NCBI RefSeq assembly: GCF_002154225.1 | Contig: NZ_MTSE01000007.1 | Coordinates: forward strand, 300,612-364,611 | DNA from: Hymenobacter crusticola | Lineage (GTDB): Bacteria; Bacteroidota; Bacteroidia; Cytophagales; Hymenobacteraceae | Length of the DNA: 64,000 nt | Reading direction: 5' to 3' | Shown here: piece after piece, positions 18,989 to 27,319 of the stretch | Layout: the number at the start of each line of letters is the position of its first letter | Numbering within the stretch: position 1 is the first letter of the stretch | The notes under the pieces: generated by a model | The model's database searches: none | What the model was told of the DNA's origin: nothing | Seen by the model: the letters and a program-made list of their open reading frames with translations, nothing else | Translations under genes and position numbers: made by a program

Positions 18989-19492
18989 ATGTATTCCCAC
19001 GACACGCATATCCGCGTCCGCTACGCCGAAACCGACCAGATGGGGTATGTATATCACGGTAATTATGCTGCGTACTTCGAAGTAGCCCGTACGGAGGCAT
19101 TTCGGCAGCTAGGTATCCGCTACAAAGACTTGGAAGCCGATGGCGTAGGTATGCCGGTAGGGGAATTGCGCACGCGCTTTCGGCGCCCGGCCCGCTACGA
19201 CGATTTGCTTACCGTGCGATTGTTGCTCCGCCAGCCGGGGGAAGGCACGCGCGTGTTGTTCGAGTATGAAATCTACAACGAAGCCGAGCAGCTGCTCACC
19301 GAAGGGCACACGCTCATGGTTTTTGTGAGCACGGCAAACGGTCGGCCGGTGCCCATCCCGGCAGATATTCAGGCGAAGCTAGCTCCCTTCTTCACGGAAG
19401 ACGAAACGGCTAGCCCCATTGCGCCACCACTTCCCAAACTTTCTGCGGACGCGCCCGCTCCGGCTGCCTTCCTGAAAGACAACGAGCAATGA
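18989..19492 (+). CDS. YbgC-type acyl-CoA thioesterase
   Basis: 167 residues. The ATG at 18989 gives the usual N-terminus (HIRVRYAETDQMGYVYHGNY); the upstream frame to 18887 is not family-like. This motif with D16 is the active site of hotdog-fold 4-hydroxybenzoyl-CoA/YbgC thioesterases, which hydrolyse acyl-CoA in the cytoplasm. The C-terminal 35 residues are Pro/Ala-rich and extend beyond the fold. The substrate is unknown. Confidence 0.85.
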   Translation: MYSHDTHIRVRYAETDQMGYVYHGNYAAYFEVARTEAFRQLGIRYKDLEADGVGMPVGELRTRFRRPARYDDLLTVRLLLRQPGEGTRVLFEYEIYNEAEQLLTEGHTLMVFVSTANGRPVPIPADIQAKLAPFFTEDETASPIAPPLPKLSADAPAPAAFLKDNEQ

Positions 19493-19584
19493 ACAAATAG
19501 CCATGCGTAGTTGTCCGCTAAAAAAGTAGGGCCGTACTGGCAAGAACCTTACGCCGCCATCTATTGTGCACTAGTAACTGTTAA

Positions 19585-20574
19585 ATGACTATGCGTTTGC
19601 CTGTGCGCCGTTATCACCTGCCCGATGTGCGCCGCCGTCGTTCTTATCGCAAGTTCATTGTATGGCTCAAGCGTCTGCACATCGGACCCGGCAGCACGTC
19701 CGTGTATGATGTGATAGATCGGCTAATTCAAGAGATTAAGTTAGATAGCGTTACCAAGCGGGCCAGTTATATGGCCTTCAATTTTACGGTGGCACTGTTC
19801 CCAACAATCATCTTTTTGTTTACGCTCATTCCGTACGTTCCTATCCCAAACCTGAACGTAGATATTCTCCAGTTTTTGGGCGACCTGATGCCGCGGGAGA
19901 TGTACGCTGCTACGGCTACTACCATCGAGGATATTGTCAATATTCCCCACGGAGGTCTGCTATCGTTCGGTTTTTTGGCGGCCTTGGTACTAAGCTCCAA
20001 CGGTATTATGGCGCTGCTCGATGCTTTTGAAAAGAAGTATCCATCATTCAAACGCCGCACTTATCTACGCAAGCGTGTCATTGCCACGCTGCTAACCGTG
20101 GTGTTGTCGGCGGTGCTGCTGGTGGCCATTGTAGGTATTTTCTTTGGCACGTACATCATTGATGCATTGGTTTTTAATGAGGTAGTTCCAGAGCAGTTTA
20201 CCTCCCAGCTAATTACGCTGATCAAGTACGGCTCCTTGGTTGGGCTCTTTCTGCTAACTACTTGTTTGGTCTACTATTACGTGCCGCCGGTGCATAATAA
20301 GTGGCCCTTTGTGTCGGTGGGGGCCGTGGTAGCGACGCTGCTCATCTTCGTGGTTTCGTTCCTATTTATTCTTTACGTGAAGATCTTCGACAGCTACAAC
20401 CACTTTTACGGCTCCATCGGCACGCTCGTGGGCTTCATGGTGTGGCTCGACTTTGTGTGCATGACTATTATTCTCGGGTTTGAAGTGAACGTTAGCATCG
20501 ATGCGGCAACTGGTCGCCTTAAGACCGTACTAGCTGATACTAAGCGTGTAGCAGCGCACGGAGCCCGTAGCTGA
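19585..20574 (+). CDS. YihY/BrkB-family inner membrane protein
   Basis: 329 residues with about six transmembrane segments from residue 60 on and a basic N-terminus. Family features are visible: ASYMAFNFTVALFPTIIFLFTLIP near 54-77, a Ser/Gly-rich turn before LMALLDAFEKKYP-like sequence, and GSIGTLVGFMVWLDFVCMTIILGFEVN near 279-305. The family was once called RNase BN, but this is not an RNase; its function in the membrane is unsettled. It is followed by the tRNA-Ser promoter. Confidence 0.88.
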   Translation: MTMRLPVRRYHLPDVRRRRSYRKFIVWLKRLHIGPGSTSVYDVIDRLIQEIKLDSVTKRASYMAFNFTVALFPTIIFLFTLIPYVPIPNLNVDILQFLGDLMPREMYAATATTIEDIVNIPHGGLLSFGFLAALVLSSNGIMALLDAFEKKYPSFKRRTYLRKRVIATLLTVVLSAVLLVAIVGIFFGTYIIDALVFNEVVPEQFTSQLITLIKYGSLVGLFLLTTCLVYYYVPPVHNKWPFVSVGAVVATLLIFVVSFLFILYVKIFDSYNHFYGSIGTLVGFMVWLDFVCMTIILGFEVNVSIDAATGRLKTVLADTKRVAAHGARS

Positions 20575-20617
20575 AAAGCTAGGCCAAGGATTTTGAATAA
20601 AAAATACGTTCCGCTTC

Positions 20618-20647
20618 TTGTTAATTATCCGCTGCCGTTTACTTTTG
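20618..20647 (+). promoter_or_regulatory. Promoter of tRNA-Ser(CGA): TTG - 19 nt - TACTTTTG
   Basis: TTG at 20618-20620 and TACTTTTG at 20640-20647, 19 nt apart, match the Bacteroidota primary-sigma consensus. The tRNA starts 29 nt further on. Confidence 0.65.
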
Positions 20648-20675
20648 CGGTCCCCAAACACGCTTCTTGGGGTCT

Positions 20676-20762
20676 AGAGAGGTGGCAGAGTGGTCGAATG
20701 CGACGGATTCGAAATCCGTTATACCGGCAACGGTATCGGGGGTTCGAATCCCCCCCTCTCTG
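20676..20762 (+). tRNA. tRNA-Ser (anticodon CGA)
   Basis: 87 nt. The acceptor arms AGAGAGG and CCTCTCT pair fully; the anticodon loop TTCGAAA gives CGA, reading UCG. A long variable arm of the serine class and a T arm GGGGG-TTCGAAT-CCCCC are present. The discriminator is G and CCA is not encoded. Confidence 0.95.
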
Positions 20763-20844
20763 CAACGAGTAGCTAACTAGCTGCGTAAGAAGAGTACCCT
20801 CGTGCAAAAACGTATTCTGTACGTTTCTATACAAGTGGTTTATT

Positions 20845-20929
20845 AGAGGAGTGGCAGAGTGGTCGATTGCGGCGGTCTTGAAAACCGTTGAGGGTTAAAC
20901 CTCCGGGGGTTCGAATCCCTCCTCCTCTG
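20845..20929 (+). tRNA. tRNA-Ser (anticodon TGA)
   Basis: 85 nt. The acceptor arms AGAGGAG and CTCCTCT pair fully; the anticodon loop CTTGAAA gives TGA, reading UCA. A long variable arm is present and the T loop is TTCGAAT. CCA is not encoded. It lies 82 nt after the other serine tRNA, probably in one transcript that ends at the hairpin immediately downstream. Confidence 0.95.
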
Positions 20930-20978
20930 CAAAAAGCCCCGTTTCCGAATAGGAGACGGGGCTTTTCGCTTTTCAGGG
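20928..20978 (+). terminator. tRNA operon terminator, also copy A of a 51-nt repeat
   Basis: The hairpin AAAAGCCCCGT...ACGGGGCTTTT starts right at the tRNA 3' end. The whole 51-nt block, from TGCAAAAA to CTTTTCAGGG, recurs at 40313-40363 with two mismatches. Confidence 0.85.
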
Positions 20979-21088
20979 GTACAGCTAAGGGTACAAACCT
21001 AGTTGACCCACCTTCCTACACCTTGTACAATGGCTGCTTATCTTTGAAGTAGCCAACCAGAAATAGTTGCCAGCTTGCTTTAGAGGGC

Positions 21089-21126
21089 AAAAGGCCCGCT
21101 TTGGCATTCGACAGAGCGGGCCTTTT
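21089..21126. terminator. Hairpin terminator next to repeat copy 1
   Basis: A perfect 12-bp stem (AAAAGGCCCGCT / AGCGGGCCTTTT) with T runs on both strands. In the minus direction it lies 31 nt past repeat copy 1, mirroring the arrangement at copy 2. Confidence 0.75.
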
Positions 21127-21156
21127 TCGTTGGTGTCGGATCCTATTTGAGGGAGG

Positions 21157-21270
21157 AGAAAAAATAAATTGTTTTTAGACGTACACTAAGTACACTATCT
21201 GCACTGCTAATGTGCTCTAGTAAGCTGAAAATGATGTTTTAGTCAATGCACTTTGCTTTTCGAAAGTGCA
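21157..21270 (-). repeat. Dispersed ~110-nt repeat with terminal hairpin, copy 1
   Basis: Positions 21157-21213 match 22174-22230 at 55 of 57 positions. After a diverged middle, both copies end in the same hairpin stem TGCACTTT / AAAGTGCA (here 21247-21254 and 21263-21270) with different loops. The block is AT-rich and includes GTACACTAAGTAC. Read on the minus strand, hairpin comes first, conserved block next, and a terminator follows. It may be a small RNA or a mobile remnant. Confidence 0.8.
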
Positions 21271-21321
21271 CTGCAGAGAAGACAAGTTGCCGTCTTGAAT
21301 AGGTCGAACTACCCACGCTGG

Positions 21322-21921
21322 TTACAACCGGTAACCTAACCCCACGCCGATCACTCTTACCAGGGATACTCTTTGGGTACGATAGCTCGACACCAAAAGG
21401 CCTACGTGGGTGTCTACCAAACAGCGCTGCCCTAGTGCCCAATGGCGACCAGCCCGCAGCAAGGGTCGTACCGATAAGACACGAAGCGTTGGGGAGAAAG
21501 CTAAGATGCCGTCATCCGTAATGCGAGTACGCTGCAGGCCAGTCCTTAGACCGGCCCCGACGAACCAACCAACCAAGGCTGGTTTGGAACCTTGCAAGTA
21601 ATAGTTGAGCGAAGCGTCAACAACTAGTGTGGTAGAACGGTACCTTCTAGAGATTGGCCCATGGAGCGTCCCTGTTTCGTCTACGGTGTTATAGCTATAA
21701 CGATAGCTGTTGTGATAGCCGCCTAGACTGGTGCGCACACTCCAGCGGGGGCGGACCGGTGCTTCATAGCCCAAGGCCGGCACGAATGGCGAGCTAATGC
21801 GCAGCGTATGCAGCGTGAGCAGGTGGCGGTGGGGAGCCGCCGTCGAGTCAGGAGTGGTGGGGTGCGCTGCATTACCTAGGGGAAGCGCCAGTAGGAAGGC
21901 GCCATAGCATAATGTAAGCAT
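21322..21921 (-). CDS. Small outer-membrane beta-barrel-like protein
   Basis: 199 residues from the ATG at 21921, which gives a signal peptide (MLTLCYGAFLLALPLGNAA). The mature part alternates short amphipathic strands (WSVRTSLGGYHNSYRYSY, STTLVVDASLNYYLQ, VRPLLRAGRHWAL) and ends VIGVGLGYRL, as in eight-stranded barrels. No family is recognised. It lies between the two copies of the ~110-nt repeat and has no operon partner. A paralogue-like barrel protein occurs at 39150, but clear similarity is not evident. Confidence 0.65.
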   Translation of the reverse strand: MLTLCYGAFLLALPLGNAAHPTTPDSTAAPHRHLLTLHTLRISSPFVPALGYEAPVRPRWSVRTSLGGYHNSYRYSYNTVDETGTLHGPISRRYRSTTLVVDASLNYYLQGSKPALVGWFVGAGLRTGLQRTRITDDGILAFSPTLRVLSVRPLLRAGRHWALGQRCLVDTHVGLLVSSYRTQRVSLVRVIGVGLGYRL

Positions 21922-22120
21922 GATGGTAGGAGAAAAATAAGGGATAGGTAACAAGGTATAGATCGCAATCTGCTAGACGATGATGAAAGCAGCATTGGAC
22001 AAGAACGCATAAGTACGGAATACTCAACTATATTATTGTTCAAGAACTGTCCTTGTAGAAGTTTCTGTTTCCCTCCCCATCGAGACATAGGAATAGCAGT
22101 TGATGTAACTACAAACAAAA

Positions 22121-22147
22121 AAGCCTCGGCTCTTTAGCTTGAGGCTT
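22121..22147 (-). terminator. Hairpin terminator next to repeat copy 2
   Basis: AAGCCTC / GAGGCTT arms with a T6 run on the minus transcript, 27 nt past repeat copy 2 in that direction. Nothing else on the minus strand between here and the TonB gene's stop explains it. Confidence 0.65.
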
Positions 22148-22173
22148 CTGAATAGAGCAATGTTGCTGCTCTA

Positions 22174-22283
22174 AGAAAAAATAAATTGTTTTTAGACGTA
22201 CACTAAGTACAGTGTCTGCACTGCTAATGTACCTTCGCTGCAAATGCAGTTTTACTCCGTGCACTTTGAGAGTTGAAAGTGCA
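22174..22283 (-). repeat. Dispersed ~110-nt repeat with terminal hairpin, copy 2
   Basis: Counterpart of 21157-21270, offset by 1017 nt in the conserved block and 1013 nt at the hairpin. The hairpin stem TGCACTTT / AAAGTGCA (22260-22267, 22276-22283) is unchanged while the 8-nt loop differs. This copy lies upstream of the barrel gene in that gene's direction. Confidence 0.8.
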
Positions 22284-22495
22284 TTGCTGTTGTTCTTGCA
22301 AATGCCAGTATCGCTTGTAACGTCTTTTAATTCGACGTTTAAGTAATGTTAGGGACCCAACAGTAGATAAAATCACTCGCCAAGACTCTATCGAAAAGCA
22401 GATCTAAGACTACTGAATTGTACCTAGTACTGTGCTCGGTGCAAGCCAGCAGTCGGCTGTACAGGATTCTCCGCGGGGCATGAGGTAGCTGAGTT

Positions 22496-22816
22496 GTAGC
22501 CGCTACAGGGGCCGTGGCCGTCGCCCTACAACAAGGCACTCCCGCCGTACTGCGCGTTTTTGGAGCGTAGGCCATCCTAATCGGGCTGATTCAATTAAAC
22601 CTAGTCTAGTTTCGCCGCCAGACCCTAGGTGGCCAGTGGCCCATGATACTAAGCGGAGGACAGTCGGCGATTGCCGGCACTTCCTTCATCCTCCTGGCCC
22701 ATGCTCCCTCGCAGGAAATAGTAAATCTGGCTGGGTACGCCGCCTTCGGAGCCTTCTATTTCCTGCTCGCGGCTAGGCAGTTGCGTCTCATAAATTCTGC
22801 GGAGTCGCCGCGCTAG
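22496..22816 (+). pseudogene. Decayed membrane-protein gene with in-frame amber stops
   Basis: One frame reads continuously as VAATGAVAVALQQGTPAVL, then a TAG, then AILIGLIQLNLV, a second TAG, then FRRQTLGGQWPMILSGG, and on through hydrophobic segments (GTSFILLAH, NLAGYAAFGAFYFLLAARQL) to a stop at 22816. The hydrophobic periodicity across both TAG codons suggests the end of a former multi-span membrane protein. Further upstream the frame is broken by more stops. The family is not recognised; this is inferred from frame and composition. Confidence 0.45.
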
Positions 22817-22846
22817 ACGCCTAAGCAGGTGCGGTTGGCGAACCGG

Positions 22847-23305
22847 CTACTGACAGCGAAAGACAACGGGCAAGGTATAAGCCACGCGCACAGGGCGACC
22901 GTTGACGCGGCCAGGCCGCCACCAGGGCATAATGCGCACCAAACGGAGCGCTTCTTGGTCGAGCCCGGCCCCGAGCCCCCGTACCACTTTCGGGTCCAGA
23001 ATCCGTCCTTCCTCATCGACCACAAAGCCGATGTATACTTTGCCGGAAAGGTTGCGTTGCAGGGCTTCGTCCGGGTAGTGCACCTTGGCTTTGATAAACT
23101 GGAGAAACGCCTGGTCACCGCCGGGGAAAGTCGGCATCTCCTCGGCAGTGTAATATACCAGTGGGTCGCCTGTGGCAGGTTGGGTGCTGGGCAGCGCCGT
23201 GACATGTTCCCCCGCGGGGGCGTCCAGCGGGGCAGATAAAGATTGAGCTAGCAAGCGCTGGACCGAGAGAATAGTCAGCGCTAACAGCGTACGCGTTCGA
23301 GGCAT
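22847..23305 (-). CDS. TonB C-terminal domain protein
   Basis: 152 residues from the ATG at 23305 (signal-like MPRTRTLLALTILSVQRLLAQ). Residues about 50-152 form a TonB C-terminal domain: EEMPTFPGGDQAFLQFIKAKVHYPDEA, GKVYIGFVVDEEGRI, DQEALRLVRIMPWWRPGRVNGRPV. It lacks the long Pro-rich spacer and the usual inner membrane anchor of a true energy transducer, so it may be a secreted accessory protein. It is alone, next to the decayed membrane gene. Confidence 0.85.
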   Translation of the reverse strand: MPRTRTLLALTILSVQRLLAQSLSAPLDAPAGEHVTALPSTQPATGDPLVYYTAEEMPTFPGGDQAFLQFIKAKVHYPDEALQRNLSGKVYIGFVVDEEGRILDPKVVRGLGAGLDQEALRLVRIMPWWRPGRVNGRPVRVAYTLPVVFRCQ

Positions 23306-23507
23306 AAGACAAGTGAGCAGGTAACGACTGCGTCTTAGCACAAGAAATATACCCTACCAGCAGCGGCAACATCACCTCTTTGTTATGATTGGGCAGGGGG
23401 GCACGGCCAGGGCAAAGGGCGCTGGAACAGGAAAAACAACGGCTGCTTGGTTACACCTGCTCGGTGTTCTTAGCCGCGGGATAGTACACCCTTGCCGGTC
23501 GTGCGTG

Positions 23508-24488
23508 CTAGGCCGCTGACACGGCCAAGGGTGCTGCTGGCTCTTCTTCCTCTGGGAGCCACGCGTCGAGCAGGCGCTGACACAGCGGCACCAGCGGCGC
23601 GAAGAGCAACACGCCTGCTACGTTGAAGAGCACGTGCGCGTGGGCAATCTGCCGGGCGACGTCGGCGTGACTGGCTAGGCGCAGCACGAAGGCGGTGAAG
23701 GGCGTAATTAGCAAGAGCCCCAAGGCAATAGAAATCAAGTTAAAACCTAGGTGAAACAGCCCCGTTTTCAGCGCAGCGCGGCCCCTTCCAATGGTGGCCA
23801 GCAGCGTATCAGAACAGGTGCCTAGCTCTGCACCTAGCATCACCGCAATGCCCGCGGGCAGCGTTAACAAGCCTTTGGCCGCGAGCTTAATCACCATGCC
23901 CAGCGTAGCCGACGAGGACTGAATGAGCAACGTGATCAAAGCGCCCGCACCGGCGCCGCGTACCGGATTTTCAAGCTTGAGTAGCCACGCTTGTACGCCT
24001 TTGTATTCCTTCAGAGGCGATACGGCTTCGCCAATGATGTACAAACTAAAAAACAACAGCCCGAAGCAAAACAGCGCCCGTCCGATCGTACGGCCCTGGC
24101 GCTTTTTGCTTAAAGTAAGGAGCAGCAAACCCGGCAACATGGCAACCACGGCGTATTGTCCAAGGTCGAAGGCGAAAAGCTGGCTGGAAATGGTAGTGCC
24201 AATGTTGGCGCCTAGCACCACCCCCAGCGAATTGCGAAAAGGCAGCGCCCCGGCGCTCACCAAGGCAATAGCTAAAATGATTACCACGGAGGAGGAATCC
24301 AGTAAGGTCGTTACCACCGTGCCGGTGAGGATGGCCATGGGCACCGTTCTGGTGAAACGGTCGAGGGTCTTCTTTACTCGGTCGCCAGCTACGTGCTTCA
24401 GCGCCAAGGCTAGGCGACTCACTGCGTACAGGAAGAGCACCAAGCCACTGACCCCGAGCAAAATAATGGATATTAACGAAGAAGCCAT
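23508..24488 (-). CDS. Na+/phosphate symporter family protein (NptA-type)
   Basis: 326 residues with eight or more transmembrane segments. Both Na/Pi repeat signatures are present: TTLLDSSSVVIILAIALV near 63-80 and LITLLIQSSSATLGMVIK near 191-208, with GANIGTT near 99-105 in the first half. It lacks the cytoplasmic PhoU-like tail. The ATG at 24488 is preferred to one at 24530, which adds a polar stretch. An inverted repeat CAGGTG-N8-CACCTG sits 10 nt upstream of that ATG. Substrate could be phosphate or a related anion. Confidence 0.85.
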   Translation of the reverse strand: MASSLISIILLGVSGLVLFLYAVSRLALALKHVAGDRVKKTLDRFTRTVPMAILTGTVVTTLLDSSSVVIILAIALVSAGALPFRNSLGVVLGANIGTTISSQLFAFDLGQYAVVAMLPGLLLLTLSKKRQGRTIGRALFCFGLLFFSLYIIGEAVSPLKEYKGVQAWLLKLENPVRGAGAGALITLLIQSSSATLGMVIKLAAKGLLTLPAGIAVMLGAELGTCSDTLLATIGRGRAALKTGLFHLGFNLISIALGLLLITPFTAFVLRLASHADVARQIAHAHVLFNVAGVLLFAPLVPLCQRLLDAWLPEEEEPAAPLAVSAA

Positions 24489-24877
24489 ATGAACTGAGCA
24501 GGTGAGATTTACCACCTGTAAGTCATCCAACGTAGCGGCTCAACGAGCGGGCACGCCGCCGCCATGAAGAAATTGTTACCGAACTGCTACTACCTAGGCC
24601 AGTGAAGGCTAGCGTGCTTTGGCCTCACCAAAACAAGCCAGCATAGCGATAAGCATAGAGTAATAGACTAGTGGCGGCTAGGTCACCTAGGGGGAGGAAA
24701 GCAAAAACTGTCCACTTATTCCCAGATAAGACAATCCGTGTGTTTACGAAAAGCTTGACAGAGTACACGTAGCTAAAGCTGCCGCGAAATGCGCTGAGCT
24801 GGTTTGCGTACAAACGCGTGCTTCCCTGGTGTAGAAGGCCCTATTCTCCGTGGGTAGGATGTAGTGATCGAGAGCTC
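24489..24877. other. Intergenic region, nothing recognised
   Basis: About 390 nt between the symporter start and the YdcF-type gene stop. Apart from the inverted repeat CAGGTG / CACCTG at 24499-24518, I see no gene, RNA or terminator. Confidence 0.5.
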
Positions 24878-26152
24878 CTACGGATCAAGCGGGTCGAATG
24901 GGTCAGGTTGACGGGCTTCGGGCACGGGCTGGCACGCGTTGTCTGTTTCCGACACCCGTTGCAAGTTGCTGTAGGGTACGTAGCCTAGCTCGCGGCGACA
25001 GCGGGTTTCCATCCCTAGAATACCGCGGCTTTGGCGGGCATCGGTAACCGTCAGCAAGGGCTTATTGGTCGGGAAGCCGAAGGCATACAGCATGCGCACG
25101 GTGTTGCGCAGGTTGGTGGTGGTGTGCCGGGCGTGCGGGTCAATGAGTACCGCCGTTTCAGGCAGCCCTAGGGTTTCCACCATGTATTTCTTCATCTCTA
25201 CCGCTTCGCAGTAGGGCGTTTTGTTTGGGTGCACATGCCCGCCCGACACGACCACGAAAGGCGCCTGCCCGGAGCGGTAGCGCTCCGCCGCAAGCCGGCA
25301 CCGATACGCACCCATAGAATCGAGCGCCACGCCGGGCTTGCTCGGGCCACTACCGGGCACCAGTATAAGGCTGTAAGTATACCGCGCCCAATCGGTGCGC
25401 GACACGGCGGCCTTGGGCCCGGCGTTCAGGCCTGCTACCAGCGGCTCGTAGCGCGCAGCTTCGTCGCGCCCGTTGAGGCGCATCGCCAGCAGGCCAGCTC
25501 GCAAGGGCAGATGATAGAAGGCCACTGGGTGACGACGAGTGGTCTGCGTGAGCGGTCGGAGCTGCTGACGAACTTGCTCTGCTAGGTAGGCGTCGCGGCG
25601 AGCAAAGCTGCTGGAGTCGATGACTGGGTAGCGCGGAGCGGCATTCGCAAGGTACACCCGCAAGATGCGGTTGAGCCCTTGGGCGGCATCTTGCCAGGCA
25701 AGCCGCAGCACTGCCGTGTCAGGCCGGGAGGCATAAAGTGGGTAGCTGCCCGTTTGGGTAAATATAGACGCCACCGCTGCTCGGAAGCTAGCATTTGTAG
25801 CGTAGAGCTGCTGTAGCTGCTGCCCAACCGCGCGAATTTCCCGTGGCTGCCACACCAGCGAATCGACGTAGTGCGACACTACCACCGGCTGCTTGCGCAA
25901 CACTTGGTAGCTGCGCTGTGCTTGTCGGCGCGCCAGTTGTTGCAGGCCCGTTGATTCTTGCAATGCGCGCCGCAAGGCTGGTTGAGCCTCCATGAGCGCG
26001 AGCAACGGAAAAGTCTTGGCCACAATGATCGAATCGACGCGGGCAAGGCTAGGTTGAGCCGGCAGAGCTTGTCCGTACCCGACGTGGGTAAACAGAAGCA
26101 GCAAGCTACACAAGCAGGCTAGCCGACATTGGTTTAGAAATTCCGTGAGCAT
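24878..26152 (-). CDS. YdcF/SanA-like (DUF218) protein with long N-terminal domain
   Basis: 424 residues from the ATG at 26152, giving a signal peptide (hydrophobic core at 10-25). The first 220 residues are helical and unrecognised. The C-terminal half is a DUF218 domain: YSLILVPGSGPS, CRLAAERYRSGQAPFVVVSGGHVHPN, MKKYMVETLGLPETAVLIDPHARHTTTNLRNTVRM, and LLTVTDARQSRG. DUF218 proteins act in envelope or antibiotic-related processes with unclear chemistry. The large N-terminal extension is unlike E. coli YdcF but is common in Bacteroidota. Confidence 0.82.
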   Translation of the reverse strand: MLTEFLNQCRLACLCSLLLLFTHVGYGQALPAQPSLARVDSIIVAKTFPLLALMEAQPALRRALQESTGLQQLARRQAQRSYQVLRKQPVVVSHYVDSLVWQPREIRAVGQQLQQLYATNASFRAAVASIFTQTGSYPLYASRPDTAVLRLAWQDAAQGLNRILRVYLANAAPRYPVIDSSSFARRDAYLAEQVRQQLRPLTQTTRRHPVAFYHLPLRAGLLAMRLNGRDEAARYEPLVAGLNAGPKAAVSRTDWARYTYSLILVPGSGPSKPGVALDSMGAYRCRLAAERYRSGQAPFVVVSGGHVHPNKTPYCEAVEMKKYMVETLGLPETAVLIDPHARHTTTNLRNTVRMLYAFGFPTNKPLLTVTDARQSRGILGMETRCRRELGYVPYSNLQRVSETDNACQPVPEARQPDPFDPLDP

Positions 26153-26396
26153 ACAGGACAACAAGCTAGGAAGGCGGCAAAATGTATGGCTCGGCAACCT
26201 ACGTTAGTCAGGCGAAATAGTCAGCTCATTCGGCATCGACTAGGGCAAACATAATGGCATCACAACACTGCTGTAACTATTAGATAATAGTGGTGTCGGT
26301 CCTTTGCAGCCGCTAACTACCGCTTGGCAAGGTGCAAGCTGTTTGGGTGTAACGCCCTGTTAATCAGCATTGCTTTGGCTTCTAATTCGTTGGCTC

Positions 26397-27260
26397 ATGA
26401 AGATGCTCTTGTTGCTCGCGTCGGGTCTGACGGGAGCCTTTTTCTACGCCACTATCCATCTGACGCTCACCGCCTCCACGACCGTTAACGCATTGGGCGC
26501 CTGCCAAGGAGCGAGTTACCAGCGGGGCCAAGTGTACTTGTATGGCGACCGGGAAGTGGGCGTCATTCGAACCTACACCGCCGGGCTAGATTCGCTAACG
26601 TACGCCGGGCAAGAAGTAAAGCTGACTGAAAAAGGCCAAGACGTTATCAACCACCCCACGGGCATCGCTTGGAACGGGCAAGGTCCCACATTCATCGGTA
26701 ACAGCATCCGCCTGAACCCCGAGGGCACAAAGTGGCGGGCTGTTATCTACTGCGTCGATTGGGCAGGGCTGCTCCGCACTGGCACGCTCGACGGTAACTT
26801 GCTCAACACCATCGAGGATGACGCCTGCATCCAAGGCACCCGCCCCGAATACGTACAGTACCAAGGCAAGCAGTATGTTGCCACGGCCGATTATGGTGAC
26901 CACGGCAACGAAGTGCGCCTCTACGACCCCGCCCGCCTAGCCAAGGCACGCAAGACCAGCGAGCCGGGCGTGCTGGTCAAGAAGTTTGCCTGCTCGCCTT
27001 GGGTGCAAAACCTCCATTGGGTTCCGGCCCAAGGCGTGTTGGTACTGATTCAGAACCAAGTAGAAGGCCGGCGCTGGCGGTTCACGTTCGTGGACCTAGC
27101 CAAGTCGCTAGCGACGGGCCATGAGGTCGTCCGCAAAGTGGTGGATGTTGATAAAACTGATGAGCTAGAAGGCTTTACGCTGCTAGGTGATGCTGCCACG
27201 GGCCTAGCCGTAACGTCTTCGCCCCGTGATAATGCGCATTTCATGCGCTTGGCTTGGTAG
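26397..27260 (+). CDS. Hypothetical membrane-anchored or secreted protein preceding susC
   Basis: 287 residues from the ATG at 26397; a TTG at 26370 is the alternative. The N-terminus is a signal or anchor (MKMLLLLASGLTGAFF). The rest is beta-rich with repeated strand-turn units (GIAWNGQGPTFIGNSI, VQYQGKQYVATADYGDHGNEVRLYD, LEGFTLLGDAATGLAVTS), suggesting a beta-propeller. I do not recognise the family. It ends 59 nt before the SusC start on the same strand, so it may belong to that operon and handle the same nutrient. Confidence 0.6.
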   Translation: MKMLLLLASGLTGAFFYATIHLTLTASTTVNALGACQGASYQRGQVYLYGDREVGVIRTYTAGLDSLTYAGQEVKLTEKGQDVINHPTGIAWNGQGPTFIGNSIRLNPEGTKWRAVIYCVDWAGLLRTGTLDGNLLNTIEDDACIQGTRPEYVQYQGKQYVATADYGDHGNEVRLYDPARLAKARKTSEPGVLVKKFACSPWVQNLHWVPAQGVLVLIQNQVEGRRWRFTFVDLAKSLATGHEVVRKVVDVDKTDELEGFTLLGDAATGLAVTSSPRDNAHFMRLAW

Positions 27261-27319
27261 AAAACGGCCCTACCAACCTTCCCTGTATTCTTTCACAACC
27301 AACCCCTAGGTCTATTGAC

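Noticed and set aside
21039..21126. Possible plus-strand small RNA from TATCTTTG to the terminator at 21126
   Set aside because: The -7 element fits, but the nearest TTG is only 13 nt upstream and there is no other support.
22339..22575. 78-codon minus-strand frame
   Set aside because: Low-complexity Ala/Thr sequence opposite the decayed membrane gene; no signal, motif or start context.
24625..24813. 62-codon minus-strand frame
   Set aside because: No signal, family or context; likely chance in a gap.
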